The notes beneath the pieces were generated by a model. It saw only the letters and a list, made by a program, of their open reading frames with translations, was not told where the DNA came from and did no database searches. Of a stretch of 64,000 nucleotides of DNA, positions 47,504 to 57,119 are shown one piece after another. Both the position numbers and the translations under genes were made by a program. The stretch lies in NCBI RefSeq assembly GCF_002993365.1, contig NZ_PVNP01000196.1, forward strand, positions 1 to 64,000. The letters run 5' to 3'. This DNA is from Marisediminitalea alba (GTDB taxonomy: Bacteria; Pseudomonadota; Gammaproteobacteria; Enterobacterales; Alteromonadaceae). Within the stretch, counting starts at the first letter, position 1, and every line of letters starts with the position of its first letter.

Positions 47504-47697
47504 CCCGGTTTTGCAACGCAAAGACCGGGATCTCCCCTATTACACAGTCCGGTTTTATCCCGGAAACTCCGTAAGGGGTTATCCGGGATCTCCCGCCATT
47601 TCTGACTATTTTTATCCCGGTTTTGCAACGCAAACACCGGGATCGCCTCTATTACTGACTATTTTATCCCGAAACTCCGCAAGGGGTTATCCGGGAT
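47502..47697. repeat. Alternating palindromic REP-like units, A-B-A'-B'
   Basis: Two hairpin units alternate: A (47502-47531) and A' (47614-47643) read ATCCCGGTTTTGCAACGCAA then (G/C)ACCGGGAT; B (47557-47589) and B' (47666-47697) read ATCCCG(G)AAACTCCG(T/C)AAG then GGGTTATCCGGGAT. Each is bounded by ATCCCGG/CCGGGAT inverted repeats. This is a 110-bp tandem higher-order repeat (A+B twice). Confidence 0.8.
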
Positions 47698-47804
47698 TGC
47701 TATTAGGGCTCACTTTAATACGGCATACCGTAAGCGGCTTTAGTCGCTACCCGGTATCTCATGAAAAGTTTTGCTCACACAATAAGACTACTGACTTTTT
47801 AGCA

Positions 47805-47970
47805 GATCCCGGCTCAGCGGCCGGGATGACATAACTATAAATCGTCATCCCCGCATGCTTTAAGCGGGGATCTCCTGACGTGATATTGTGGGTTTATTAT
47901 ATCCTTGAGGAAAAAAGCTGTTTGAGACGAGCCAGCCTTTTTAGAAGATCCCGGCTCGGCGGCCGGGATG
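47805..47970. repeat. Second group of REP-like hairpins (C, D, C')
   Basis: C (47805-47828) and C' (47947-47970) are GATCCCGGCTC(A/G)GCGGCCGG plus GATG, a 24-bp near-perfect duplicate; D (47843-47875) is CGTCATCCCCGC...GCGGGGATCTCC. All share GGGAT/ATCCC ends with the upstream units, typical of dispersed intergenic palindromes. Confidence 0.75.
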
Positions 47971-48010
47971 AATGTAAAATTCAGCCGGTATTACGTATTG
48001 AGGCAATTCC

Positions 48011-48049
48011 TGAGGGCTATCCCTGAGGGCAATCCCTGAGGGCAATCCC
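48011..48049. repeat. Three tandem copies of a 13-bp repeat next to the RDD gene stop
   Basis: TGAGGGCTATCCC (48011-48023), TGAGGGCAATCCC (48024-48036) and TGAGGGCAATCCC (48037-48049). Ends 4 bp before the RDD gene's stop; probable slippage product. Confidence 0.8.
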
Positions 48050-48052
48050 GGC

Positions 48053-48994
48053 TTACAAACCGGACGGATTAAACTCATAACTACCTACATCCCAACTCGA
48101 CCAGATACCAATGTCGTAGCCGTAATAGAGGTCGACAGAGATAACATCTTTGTCCATGGCATCGGGATAATGCACTAACACTTTTTCAGCTAATTCCCTT
48201 GCATATTCCATATCATCCACACGATTGGAATCGATATATACAGCCAGATCTACGCTTTTCTGCGAAGTATTTCCCTGGTCCGAGGGTTCGGCGTAATAGC
48301 TGGTTGAGCTGTCCATAATCCCAACTTTATTAACTCCAGGTTCCTGCATTAATGCGGCCCGCGTTGCGAGCATCTGTTCAAACTCGCCGGAGGAAAAAAC
48401 TATAAAGATAGCTCTAGGGCTGATAAAACCAATTATGAACAACAGTGCAACGATTACCAGGTGTGGCTTCCACACCTCTCTGACTTCCTCCTGTTGTGCA
48501 TCAGCATAAACTACATATGTACCAACGACCAGGTCGTGCAGGGATTGCCGTGTTCGCCGGTTAAACACGTACAAATACAGTATCGAGAAGGAACCGCCTA
48601 TAAGGAGGGCCCCTATGGGATACAGGAGCCAGAAATCAGAACCGTCTGCTGGTAGAAAATCAACCTGTAAAGCAATAGGGATACCGTAAACACAATATCT
48701 CAGCAGTGAACGCCCCAGCGAAATAGTCTGATTATTACCGTCGACAACCCGAATACCCAGAAGCCTTTTACCCAACGTCTGGCCTTCGGCGTAGCGACTG
48801 TTCATCACGCCGAAATAACCCAGTGAGAGAAAGAAGCCGATGAATACCGACCAGCTACCCATTTGTATAAACACCGATTCGAGCACCACCCCCAGCGCAA
48901 ATCCCCCCAGCGCCAGTAATATTGAGTCGACAATCAGTGCGACAATTCGCCGCCAGAATCCGGATATCCAGGGTAAATCAGGTTGCTGAGTCAT
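48053..48994 (-). CDS. RDD-family integral membrane protein with extended C-terminal domain
   Basis: 313 aa. The RDD domain (about 10-165) has WRRIVALIVDSILLALGG with its Arg-Asp, plus the GKRLLGIRVVDGNN segment and RRTRQSLHDLVVGTYVVY. A fourth membrane helix (about 180-198) is followed by a soluble C-terminal domain of about 110 residues rich in acidic residues, which I do not recognise. RDD proteins are membrane proteins, some with ion or solute transport roles. It is isolated, with its promoter in 48995-49180. Confidence 0.8.
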   Translation of the reverse strand: MTQQPDLPWISGFWRRIVALIVDSILLALGGFALGVVLESVFIQMGSWSVFIGFFLSLGYFGVMNSRYAEGQTLGKRLLGIRVVDGNNQTISLGRSLLRYCVYGIPIALQVDFLPADGSDFWLLYPIGALLIGGSFSILYLYVFNRRTRQSLHDLVVGTYVVYADAQQEEVREVWKPHLVIVALLFIIGFISPRAIFIVFSSGEFEQMLATRAALMQEPGVNKVGIMDSSTSYYAEPSDQGNTSQKSVDLAVYIDSNRVDDMEYARELAEKVLVHYPDAMDKDVISVDLYYGYDIGIWSSWDVGSYEFNPSGL

Positions 48995-49219
48995 TTTCCA
49001 TTCCTTATGTGCTTTGACTGACTGATTAGGCGCATTAAATGCCTGAGAAGCCGCTGCCAGATAATATTGTTATTCGCTTTGCTAACCCAATATAGCAAGC
49101 ATAATCAGAATGTTAAGCAAAAAACCGCCAATAAAACACCTTGTTACAAAGGCTGCTGGTAATCCGTCACAACTAGCCTTAGGCTATTGTTACTTAACTC
49201 ATTACAAAGACATACGGCA

Positions 49220-50296
49220 ATGCAACGTAAAACCGTTAATGCCTTACGAAAACTGGCACTGGTTGTTGTGATATCCAGCATAGCCTTGTTCGCGCCAGTT
49301 AAAGCTCTTTTCATCTATCTGGCGCCACAGAGCGAAGATATTCAGACCGAGCTCGACCGTGCCATCGATAGTGGCATTGCGGGCATGATTGTTCATGTAG
49401 ACGCTGGCAAAAATACACTGCCGCAAAGTTATGCTGCGGGCTTGCATAACAGGCAAACCTAACAACCAGCGCAGACCGACGCACTGTTTAAAATAGCCAG
49501 TGTAAGTAAACTTTATGTGGCAGCGGCGGTGACCCGCCTCGCAGCGAATGGCCAGCTGGATCCCGACGCCTCGTTACTTGAGTATCTCCCACAACAAAGC
49601 GCCCGGATAACCCAAGCCGAAAATATTACTCTGCAGATGCTGGTGCAGCATCGAAGTGGTATTGCCAATTATACCGACGACCCGGCATTTAACTGGTTTG
49701 AACCCTTTGATGAAGCCAGCGTGACCGAAAGAAGCCTGGCTTTGATTTACGATAAGCCAGCCTTATTTGAGCCGGGAACAGATTATGCCTACTCCAACAC
49801 TAACTATCTGTTGCTCGGCCGGATAATGGATAAAACGCTGGGTTACAGTTACCGCGACTATATCCGTAAAGAATTTTTGCAGCCACTAGGATTACAACAT
49901 ACCTATGGGATGTTAATCGAACCGTTACTCCCCGCACTAATGAGTGGTTATGTAACAGGATACGATGCTGACCTGAAAAGCCTCGCCTTTAAAAGCCCTG
50001 CCGGTGCTATGGTAGCCACCGCAGAAGACGTTGCGGTTTTTCTCAGAGCACTTAATGATGGCTCATTACTTACTCAAAAAGAACAAGCGCTCTATAACAA
50101 CCTCTACGTTAATAGTCATGATGGCTGGTTACCGGGCTATTTAAGTTTTGCGCGGTATGATGAACCAACCGATACCGTGGTGGTGATGTTTGCCAGTACC
50201 AGCGGCGATGATCCCTGGCTGATTTGTGACATCATTTACCGGCGCATACTGAAAATAGCCGACCAACGCAGACATACCGCCAGTACCGGCCAATAA
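49220..50296 (+). pseudogene. Serine hydrolase (class C beta-lactamase/D-aminopeptidase family) with in-frame ochre codon
   Basis: A serine beta-lactamase-like hydrolase frame. The N-part (signal-anchor about 10-30, then SEDIQTELDRAIDSGIAGMIVHVD) is followed by TAA at 49460-49462 (after HNRQT), and the same frame continues QPAQTDALFKIASVSKLYVAAAV, carrying the nucleophile motif SVSK (SxxK). The YxN motif YAYSNTNY and the C-terminal GAMVATAEDVAVFL are present. Total about 360 aa, typical. A restart at 49517 would drop the catalytic Ser, so the product is inactive unless the stop is suppressed. ATG 49220 is preferred over TTG 49187. Confidence 0.75.
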
Positions 50297-50329
50297 TGAT
50301 CTGTTTTAGCCTCTGACTGCTATCAATGA

Positions 50330-50599
50330 CTAGGGGCTGTTGATCTTTGCTGTACGAATTTTGGTCTATATGAAAGCATTTTAATCGCCAAACAGTCCTG
50401 CAGGCATAGTTGTTCTACGTCAAAGGGCTGTGACAAAGAGTAAAATGCTTTCATGACGACCCCTTCGGGCAGCGCCTGTGTGTCATTTATACTGTGTTGA
50501 CTGTTTTTGATTTAGCCCACTAGACCTGCAAACAGTCGCCTTGTCTAAATGACACACAGACTGCTGCAAAAGTGTACAGCAAAGATCAACAGCCCCTAG
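50330..50599. mobile_element. MITE-like palindromic element, 270 bp
   Basis: Perfect 26-bp terminal inverted repeats (50330-50355 and 50574-50599) beginning CTAGGGGCTGTTGATCTTTG. The outermost CTAG may be a 4-bp target duplication or part of the TIR. Inside are two further perfect 14-bp inverted repeats (50370-50383 with 50441-50454, and 50476-50489 with 50546-50559), which would fold as two arms of a cruciform. No protein is encoded. Lies between the serine hydrolase and the glucosaminidase. Confidence 0.8.
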
Positions 50600-50642
50600 T
50601 GATATGAATTCTCGCGCCTGATAAAAGCTATACGGAGAAAGT

Positions 50643-51371
50643 ATGATTAACCTTAAAAATAACAAAGTATTGCTGACTCTGGTTGCCATCCTGGTGGCTA
50701 TCGCCATTTGGTTTGCCTTCTTTAGCCGGGTAACGCCCCCGGACTTCTCCCAGTACCAGGCTGGCCCAGAACGTAAAACAGCATTTTTTGGCTACTTTGA
50801 GCCCCTGGTAGCCGATGTGAACAAGGACATACTGGCCGACAGAGCCCAAGTGAAAGAAGTCTGCACAGCGGATGCCGAAAATGACGCCGCCCTTTCTGAT
50901 TTGGCGGTTCAGTATCGGGTGGATAAAACAGATGTTGAGGCAGAGTCACTGTGCACAGTCTTACTGCGCCGGGTAGATATCGTGCCGGCTTCGTTGGCGC
51001 TGGCTCAGGCTGCAAACGAAAGCGCCTGGGGCACCTCACGGTTTGCCCAGCTGGGGAATAATTTTTTTGGCCAGTGGTGTTTTGTGAAAGGCTGCGGCAT
51101 CGTGCCGAACGATCGCGGCCAGGACCAGGTGCATGAAGTTGCGGATTTTCGCTCACCCCGCGACTCCGTTGCCAGTTACATGATGAACCTCAACAGTCAC
51201 GATGCTTACCGGCCGTTAAGAAACATTCGTCAGTCGTTGCGGAAGCAGGATGCTGATATTACCGGCATTGAACTGAGTCACGGATTGAACAGTTATTCAG
51301 AGCGCGGTGAGGAATACGGCAAAGAGCTCAGAGCCATGATTAGCTTTAATAAACTTACGCAGTACGACTAA
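50643..51371 (+). CDS. Bax-like glucosaminidase-domain protein (peptidoglycan hydrolase)
   Basis: 242 aa. One N-terminal membrane helix (about 8-27), then a glucosaminidase/FlgJ-like domain with the catalytic Glu region ALAQAANESAWGTSRFAQLGNNFFGQWCF, RDSVASYMMNLNSHDAYRPLR and YSERGEEYGKELRAMI. Resembles E. coli Bax. Anchored in the inner membrane facing the periplasm. A Cys pair (CFVKGCG) may form a disulphide. Confidence 0.85.
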   Translation: MINLKNNKVLLTLVAILVAIAIWFAFFSRVTPPDFSQYQAGPERKTAFFGYFEPLVADVNKDILADRAQVKEVCTADAENDAALSDLAVQYRVDKTDVEAESLCTVLLRRVDIVPASLALAQAANESAWGTSRFAQLGNNFFGQWCFVKGCGIVPNDRGQDQVHEVADFRSPRDSVASYMMNLNSHDAYRPLRNIRQSLRKQDADITGIELSHGLNSYSERGEEYGKELRAMISFNKLTQYD

Positions 51372-51396
51372 CACGTCAAACAGCTTAAGCAACTGA

Positions 51397-51903
51397 CTAC
51401 CGGGTAACCACTTTACCCTGTTCGATAACCGCACCTGCCGGGATAACAGCCCCCGGCAGAACCGTGCAACCTTCACACAGTACCACGTTATCGCCGATTT
51501 TAACGGGGTTGGCCTGTTGCCACCCTGCTTTGCGTTTTGCTGCTTCCAGCGGGTGCGTGAGCGACGCAATCACAACGCCATTCTCAACTCTAACATTTGC
51601 GCCAAACAACACGGGCGCAGCATCCAGGATCACTACCCTGCTCCCCATAACAACCGGATTATCCGCGTGAATATTAATTCCGTAATCACAGGCAAAGTCA
51701 TTACCAACTGCGGTACTTTTGGCGTTGGGTAAAAGCTGGCAGACAAGCGCCTGTCGTTTTGCCACTTCGCTCAGCGGCAGTTGATTTAGCTCATTGCATA
51801 ATCGCTTAGCCAGCTCGCGCGCTTGCACTAATTGTGGATGGTGGGTCTGATACCACTGGCCGCTGTATATTTGCTGCCAGATAGCGTCCTGAGGTTCGGT
51901 CAT
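51397..51903 (-). CDS. Maa/NodL-like hexapeptide-repeat acetyltransferase
   Basis: 168 aa left-handed beta-helix acetyltransferase of the maltose/galactoside O-acetyltransferase group. Its N-terminal helices (LAKRLCNELNQLPLS) precede hexapeptide repeats with a catalytic His region ASLTHPLEAAKRKAG and NPVKIGDNVVLCEGCTVLPGAVIPAGAVI. About 15 residues shorter than typical Maa, because one coil is missing after residue 75. Sugar acceptor unknown. Confidence 0.8.
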   Translation of the reverse strand: MTEPQDAIWQQIYSGQWYQTHHPQLVQARELAKRLCNELNQLPLSEVAKRQALVCQLLPNAKSTAVGNDFACDYGINIHADNPVVMGSRVVILDAAPVLFGANVRVENGVVIASLTHPLEAAKRKAGWQQANPVKIGDNVVLCEGCTVLPGAVIPAGAVIEQGKVVTR

Positions 51904-51944
51904 AATAAGATCGGTAAACAGAATATTCCCCGATGGTAAGCCAC

Positions 51945-51974
51945 AAAAAAGCCCGCAACAAGTGCGGGCTTTTT
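51945..51974 (-). terminator. Terminator of the rpsP-rimM-trmD-rplS operon
   Basis: Minus-strand AGCCCGCA-CTTGT-TGCGGGCT stem (51970-51950) followed by TTTTTT, about 35 bp after rplS. Confidence 0.85.
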
Positions 51975-52005
51975 GAAGTTAACAGTAACGCAAGGATTAG
52001 TAATC

Positions 52006-52365
52006 TTAGTTAAGCTTCTCTTTGATACGTGCAGATTTACCTGAACGCTCACGCAGATAGTAAAGCTTGGCGCGACGCACTGCACCGCGACGTTTCACTT
52101 CAATAGAAGATACCGCCGGGCTGTGTGTTTGGAACACACGCTCTACGCCTTCGCCACTTGAAATTTTACGTACTGTAAAAGACGAGTGAAGACCACGGTT
52201 ACGCTTAGCGATAACAACACCTTCGTATGCCTGAAGACGTTCTTTGTCACCTTCAGTTACACGAACTTTAACAATCACTGTGTCACCTGGGCCGAACGCA
52301 GGAACATCAGTTTTAAGCTGTGCTTGCTCAATTTTTTTGATGATATCTTGACTGACTTTGCTCAT
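52006..52365 (-). CDS. rplS: 50S ribosomal protein L19
   Basis: 119 aa; [52 protein letters not shown] and the C-terminal [20 protein letters not shown] are family signatures. Sits at the 30S-50S interface. ATG 52365 has GAGGAT at good spacing; the ATG at 52368 is too close. Last gene in rpsP-rimM-trmD-rplS. Confidence 0.97.
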   Translation of the reverse strand: MSKVSQDIIKKIEQAQLKTDVPAFGPGDTVIVKVRVTEGDKERLQAYEGVVIAKRNRGLHSSFTVRKISSGEGVERVFQTHSPAVSSIEVKRRGAVRRAKLYYLRERSGKSARIKEKLN

Positions 52366-52383
52366 CATATCCTCTCATCCTAG

Positions 52384-53145
52384 TTAACTGTCATCTTGCT
52401 GCAACGACGCCTGAAATGCTTCCAGTAACCGTTGTTGCTCCTCAGTCAGAGCTAGGTCGTTTAATAACTCAGGGCGGCGCAACCAGGTTCTACCTAAAGA
52501 TTGTTGCAGACGCCACTGTCTGATTTTTTCGTGATCACCGCTTCTTAACACAGCAGGTACCGCTTTACCGTCGAGTACTTCCGGGCGAGTATAGTGTGGG
52601 CAATCCAGCAAACCATGGGTAAATGAATCTTCAACTGCAGAATCACTGTGACCGAGTACTCCCGGCACTAACCGTGCAATTGCGTCCATCATCACCATGG
52701 CAGGCAGTTCGCCGCCACTTAACACGTAATCACCAATTGACCATTCTTCGTCAACATGGCTTTCAATCACGCGCTCATCCACCCCTTCGTACCGACCACA
52801 CAACAAGATTAACTTGTCGTTGGCTGCCAGCGACTTAACGCCAGCCTGGGTTAGCGGTTTACCCTGTGGAGAAAGGTAAATCACTTTACTGTTTTCACCG
52901 CCCGCCTGTTTGGCTGCGGTAATTGCGTCAGTTAGCGGTTTAACCATCATCAGCATGCCAGGACCACCACCATAAGGGCGATCATCGACAGTGCGATGAC
53001 GATCGTGTGTGTAGTCTCGTGGGTTAAAGTGTTCAACTGCCAGTGTGCCGTTCTTCACTGCCCGCCCTATTACTCCTTGTTGAGTAAAAGGAGCGAACAT
53101 TTCAGGAAACAAACTGATAATGCCGAACCATTTTTCCGCGGTCAC
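52384..53145 (-). CDS. trmD: tRNA (guanine37-N1)-methyltransferase TrmD
   Basis: SAM-dependent SPOUT methyltransferase of G37, with the trefoil knot motifs [17 protein letters not shown] and [21 protein letters not shown] plus [17 protein letters not shown]. 253 aa. The start is GTG at 53145 directly after the rimM stop (TAAGTG). Confidence 0.96.
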   Translation of the reverse strand: MTAEKWFGIISLFPEMFAPFTQQGVIGRAVKNGTLAVEHFNPRDYTHDRHRTVDDRPYGGGPGMLMMVKPLTDAITAAKQAGGENSKVIYLSPQGKPLTQAGVKSLAANDKLILLCGRYEGVDERVIESHVDEEWSIGDYVLSGGELPAMVMMDAIARLVPGVLGHSDSAVEDSFTHGLLDCPHYTRPEVLDGKAVPAVLRSGDHEKIRQWRLQQSLGRTWLRRPELLNDLALTEEQQRLLEAFQASLQQDDS

Positions 53146-53667
53146 TTAAAACCCCGGATCCCATTCAACCGTAATCACCCGCTCGGTTTTATCTACCGTT
53201 TGTACAACAGAGTCGAATACAAACGGTATTAGTCTTTCTTTCTGACCAAAAGCATCGTTTGCCTTTGCCTTAACGCGGATCACGTCGTTGGCGCCGGTAT
53301 TAAACACTTCTTTAACCACACCCAGCTGGTAACCTTGCGTAGTTACCACCTGCATGCCGTTAAGCTCACGCCAGTAAACCTCATCGTCACCCAATTCAGG
53401 GAGTTGCTCAGCGTCGATACTGATATCCAGGTTTTTAATGCGCTCGGCATCATCCCGGCTATCGATATCAATCAGCTTCGCTACGATGGCTTTGCCATGC
53501 GGTCGCCATTGATCAATCTGATATTCTTTCTCATCAGCCAGTAACCACGGGCTGTAGTCAAAAATACCTTCTGGTACCTCGGTAAAGCTGTTGATTTTGA
53601 CCCAACCTTTAACACCATATGGCGCACCGATTTTGCCAATAACCACTTTGTCAGACGCTTGACTCAT
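53146..53667 (-). CDS. rimM: 16S rRNA processing protein RimM
   Basis: 173 aa, assists 30S maturation by binding S19. N-terminal RimM domain VVIGKIGAPYGVKGWVKINSFTE and C-terminal PRC barrel (VYWRELNGMQVVTTQGYQLGVVKEVFNTGANDVIRV, ending VEWDPGF). Directly abuts trmD. Confidence 0.96.
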   Translation of the reverse strand: MSQASDKVVIGKIGAPYGVKGWVKINSFTEVPEGIFDYSPWLLADEKEYQIDQWRPHGKAIVAKLIDIDSRDDAERIKNLDISIDAEQLPELGDDEVYWRELNGMQVVTTQGYQLGVVKEVFNTGANDVIRVKAKANDAFGQKERLIPFVFDSVVQTVDKTERVITVEWDPGF

Positions 53668-53694
53668 CTAAACCTACCAGAAATTAAGGACAGC

Positions 53695-53946
53695 TTACGC
53701 TGCCGCTTTTTTAGCTTCTTTTACCAAGCTGTTAACGCGCTCAGATAAGCTTGCGCCAACACCAACCCAGTACTCTACACGCTCAAGATCTAAACGCAGA
53801 CGCTCAGCCTGACCTTGTGCAGTTGGGTTAAAGAAACCGACGTTTTCGATGAAACGACCGTTTCTTGCACGGCTGCTTTCTGCAACCACTACTTGATAAA
53901 ATGGACGCTTTTTGGCGCCACCACGCTGTAAACGAATAGTAACCAT
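53695..53946 (-). CDS. rpsP: 30S ribosomal protein S16
   Basis: 83 aa, [23 protein letters not shown] is the S16 signature. First gene of the operon; its promoter lies in 53947-54216. Confidence 0.97.
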   Translation of the reverse strand: MVTIRLQRGGAKKRPFYQVVVAESSRARNGRFIENVGFFNPTAQGQAERLRLDLERVEYWVGVGASLSERVNSLVKEAKKAAA

Positions 53947-54216
53947 AAATGCCTCAAACTCGTTGTAGCGTTACCGTTAACTTACCTTTTCAAACCCTGA
54001 ATGAAATACATACAAGGCGAAAGGCCGCGGAATTATACGTATACGCAATGAAATTGCAAGGCTTATCAGCGATTAATTGCCCTGAACAGGCAGAATAAAA
54101 CGAACCCGAAAGTAACCTGGCTCCTCCTTTACACTCCTTAACTCATCTTAACTGGGCATCGCAACGACTCTCACTCATAATACTCACAACATAACAATCA
54201 CTCCCGTGGTAATGCA

Positions 54217-55950
54217 TTGATATTAACCAAAGACGTACTGATATGGCTGGCGCAGTTACTTAAGCCCTATAAACTTAAAGTCGTTTGTGCAGTTATCGCA
54301 CTTACTGTTGCGGCTGCCGCCTGGCTGCTGCTCGGACAGGGCATTAAGCTTACTGTTGATGAAGGACTCAGCGCCGGCAACATCAACCGGCTGGATGCAG
54401 CCATTGGCTGGGTTATCCTGTTTGCCGTGGTGGGTTGCCTGGCCACTTACTTTCGCTTTTATCTGATGACCTGGCTCGGCGAGCGTATCAGCGCCGATAT
54501 TCGTATTCAGGTATATCATCATCTGCTTACTCTGACGCCCGGCTTTTTTGCCGAAATCCGTACCGGCGAAGTGATTTCCCGCTTTACCAACGATACCAGT
54601 GTTATTCAAACCGTTGTGGGCATGAGTTTATCCATGGCCCTGCGTTCGCTGGTGGGATTTGTGGGCGCACTTATATTAATGACCTTTACCAGCCCCATGC
54701 TGACCTTGTGTGTACTGGTGGCCGTGCCCTTTATTCTGGTACCGCTCAAACTTATTGCCCCTAAAGTGCGCCATTATTCACGCCTTAGTCAGGACCGCAT
54801 TGCCGACATGGGCTCACAAATAGATGAAACCCTGCACGAAATTATGGTGGTGCAGGCATTTAATGCAGTATCCGGCGAACAACAAAAATTCACCCAGAAG
54901 GTTAGCTCAGCCCTGCAGGCCGCTGCCACGCGCATCCATTACCGTTCAATGTTAATCGGCGTGATTATGCTGGTGAGTATGCTATCGGTGATTGGTATCG
55001 GCTGGCTGGGGATCAGGCAAGTCATGAGCGGCGACATCAGCGCGGGCCAACTCTCAGCATTCCTATTTTATGCCGTACTGGCCGGCAGCAGTATAGCCAC
55101 CATCAGCGAAGTCCTCGGTGATATTCAGCGTGGTGTGGGTGCCAGTGAACGGCTGCTTGAACTGCTCGCCACCACTGCCAATAACAATTCTGGCCAGGTA
55201 GTGCTGCCAACACTCGACTCGCCGCCCAAAATCAGTTTTGAACAGGTGAACTTTGGGTATACCGCTTACGCCACTTTATTCAAAGGTTTCTCTTTGCAGG
55301 TGCAACCAGGCGAGTGCGTTGCGTTAGTAGGCCCAAGCGGTGCGGGTAAATCGTCTTTATTTCAACTGCTCCAGCACTTCTACCCTATTCAGGGCGGCGC
55401 CATCAAACTCAATGACAGCCCGGTTACCGAGCTTACCCTCGACAGCCTGCGTCAACAAATTGCCCTGGTGCCCCAGGAACCGGTCATTTTTGCCAGCACG
55501 GTGATTGAGAATATTCGCTATGGCCGGCCCTACGCCAGCGAAGCCGAGGTGGTTGAAGCGGCAAAACAGGCGTTTGCCGATGACTTTATTAATGAGCTCA
55601 GCGACGGTTATCACACTCAACTCGGTGAACGCGGCGTAAAGCTCTCAGGTGGTCAGCGTCAGCGTATCGCTATTGCCCGCGCGTTTCTGGCGGATCGCCC
55701 GGTGCTGTTGCTTGATGAAGCCACCAGCGCACTCGACGCGGTAAGTGAGTATAAAGTCCAGCAGGCACTTAAGTACCTTATAAAAGGACGCACCACACTC
55801 GTGATCGCTCACCGTCTGGCCACGGTACAAATGTGCGATCGCATCGTTGTAATGGATAACGGCACGGTCAGAGGCTCGGGAAAACACGGGGAATTAATCA
55901 AAAGCGACACCCTGTATAAGGAGTACGCCGAGTTGCAACTCATTCCCTAG
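54217..55950 (+). CDS. MsbA/LmrA-like ABC exporter (fused permease-ATPase)
   Basis: 577 aa half-transporter. Six-helix transmembrane domain (about 15-315) then ATPase with Walker A GPSGAGKSSLF, Q-loop LVPQEP, signature LSGGQRQRIAIARAF, Walker B LLLDEATSALD, H-loop IAHRL: all intact. Probably a homodimeric lipid or multidrug exporter. The first available start covering the conserved N-terminus is TTG at 54217; no ATG is in frame close by. Monocistronic, divergent from rpsP. Confidence 0.88.
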   Translation: MILTKDVLIWLAQLLKPYKLKVVCAVIALTVAAAAWLLLGQGIKLTVDEGLSAGNINRLDAAIGWVILFAVVGCLATYFRFYLMTWLGERISADIRIQVYHHLLTLTPGFFAEIRTGEVISRFTNDTSVIQTVVGMSLSMALRSLVGFVGALILMTFTSPMLTLCVLVAVPFILVPLKLIAPKVRHYSRLSQDRIADMGSQIDETLHEIMVVQAFNAVSGEQQKFTQKVSSALQAAATRIHYRSMLIGVIMLVSMLSVIGIGWLGIRQVMSGDISAGQLSAFLFYAVLAGSSIATISEVLGDIQRGVGASERLLELLATTANNNSGQVVLPTLDSPPKISFEQVNFGYTAYATLFKGFSLQVQPGECVALVGPSGAGKSSLFQLLQHFYPIQGGAIKLNDSPVTELTLDSLRQQIALVPQEPVIFASTVIENIRYGRPYASEAEVVEAAKQAFADDFINELSDGYHTQLGERGVKLSGGQRQRIAIARAFLADRPVLLLDEATSALDAVSEYKVQQALKYLIKGRTTLVIAHRLATVQMCDRIVVMDNGTVRGSGKHGELIKSDTLYKEYAELQLIP

Positions 55951-56060
55951 CCCGCAAACATACCATTAGCGATAATACGAATTATTAACAATAAAATAAT
56001 AATGCTCCCTCTTTGTGTTAACTACGTAGCAGTTGGTGATAGAGGTATTCAGGAAGCGAC

Positions 56061-57119
56061 ATGATAAAAAATTTGAAAAGAATGCTCTGTATAGGTGCTC
56101 TGGCTCACCTGGTGATAATGACAACTCCGGTCTCAGCGCAGAGCTGGGGCGGCAGGGGCAACAGTGCCAAGCTGGTTGTTCTCAATAAAATTGAGTTTAT
56201 GCACGAACAAAAAAATGTAGAAGCGGTTGGCACAGCTGAAGCGGTTAAATCTGTCACCCTCTACCCCGCCGTGGCTGACGAGGTGACCGCGGTAAATTTT
56301 GTGCCGGGACAAAAAGTCAATAAAGGCGATATTCTGCTGACCCTGGACGATCGCCGTCAGGTAGTTGCTGTGCGCCGTGCTGAATTACAACTTGAAGATA
56401 CTGAGCGAGCTTTGAAGCGCCTGGTCGACAGCCGCGACCGCGGCGCAGTGGCAGAAAGTGAAATCGATATCGCCCGCACCGCCCGCGACCTGGCAAAAGT
56501 AACCCTTGATGAAGCCAAAGCCGATTTGGAAGACCGCCATATTGCGGCGCCTTTTTCTGGCTATGTGGGTTTAACCGACGTGGAAGTTGGCGACCGGATA
56601 ACCACCACTACCGTCATTACCACCCTCGATGACCGTTCCAGTTTATATGTGAATTTTCGTGCGCCGGAGTCTGCGGTGTCGCTGTTAATGTCTGAAACCT
56701 CGGTGACATTACAGCCCTGGGCTTCACGGGATGTATCGCTAACCGCGGATATTGCGCAGCTGGACTCGCGTATTAACAATACAGACCGTACTATGGCGGC
56801 GCGAGCTCTACTGCCCAACGAAAGCGACCGCTACCGTCCGGGCATGAGCTTTCGGGTAAAACTCAATCTGCAGGGTGAACGATACGCCGCTATCCCTGAG
56901 GCTGCTTTATTGTGGGGCGCTACCGGTGCATATATCTACACCGCGGTAGATAACAAAGCCAAGCGTGTGGATGTGAGTGTGCATCAGCGCCTGCGCGGTA
57001 CAATTCTGGTGAGTGGCGATTTAACTGACGGCGATCTGCTGGTTGCAGAAGGTATTCAGTCGCTGCGTGAAGGACAGTCTATTACCACCTCGTTGGCGCG
57101 GAGAGACACCAATGAGTAA
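56061..57119 (+). CDS. RND efflux pump periplasmic adaptor
   Basis: 352 aa MexA/AcrA-type membrane fusion protein. Signal peptide about 1-26 (ending VSAQ), lipoyl half motif VNFVPGQKVNKGDILLTLDDRRQ, short coiled coil (about 108-150), lipoyl second half RHIAAPFSGYVGLTDVEVGD, beta-barrel (RYRPGMSFRVKLNLQG) and membrane-proximal part (IPEAALLWGATGAYIYTAVDN). Lacks a lipobox. Its end overlaps the RND pump start (ATGAGTAA). No outer-membrane partner in the operon. Confidence 0.9.
   Translation: MIKNLKRMLCIGALAHLVIMTTPVSAQSWGGRGNSAKLVVLNKIEFMHEQKNVEAVGTAEAVKSVTLYPAVADEVTAVNFVPGQKVNKGDILLTLDDRRQVVAVRRAELQLEDTERALKRLVDSRDRGAVAESEIDIARTARDLAKVTLDEAKADLEDRHIAAPFSGYVGLTDVEVGDRITTTTVITTLDDRSSLYVNFRAPESAVSLLMSETSVTLQPWASRDVSLTADIAQLDSRINNTDRTMAARALLPNESDRYRPGMSFRVKLNLQGERYAAIPEAALLWGATGAYIYTAVDNKAKRVDVSVHQRLRGTILVSGDLTDGDLLVAEGIQSLREGQSITTSLARRDTNE

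Noticed and set aside
47500-47970. The repeated hairpins as a CRISPR array.
   Set aside because: Repeat units alternate between two different palindromes, spacing is uneven and the intervals are not spacer-like. No cas genes are nearby.
49187-49219. Upstream TTG start for the serine hydrolase.
   Set aside because: ATG 49220 begins the basic N-region of the signal anchor; the TTG lacks a ribosome site.
57043-57111. Extended N-terminus of the RND pump.
   Set aside because: The extra 23 residues lie in the adaptor gene's other frame, and ATG 57112 has GGAGAG upstream and the family start.
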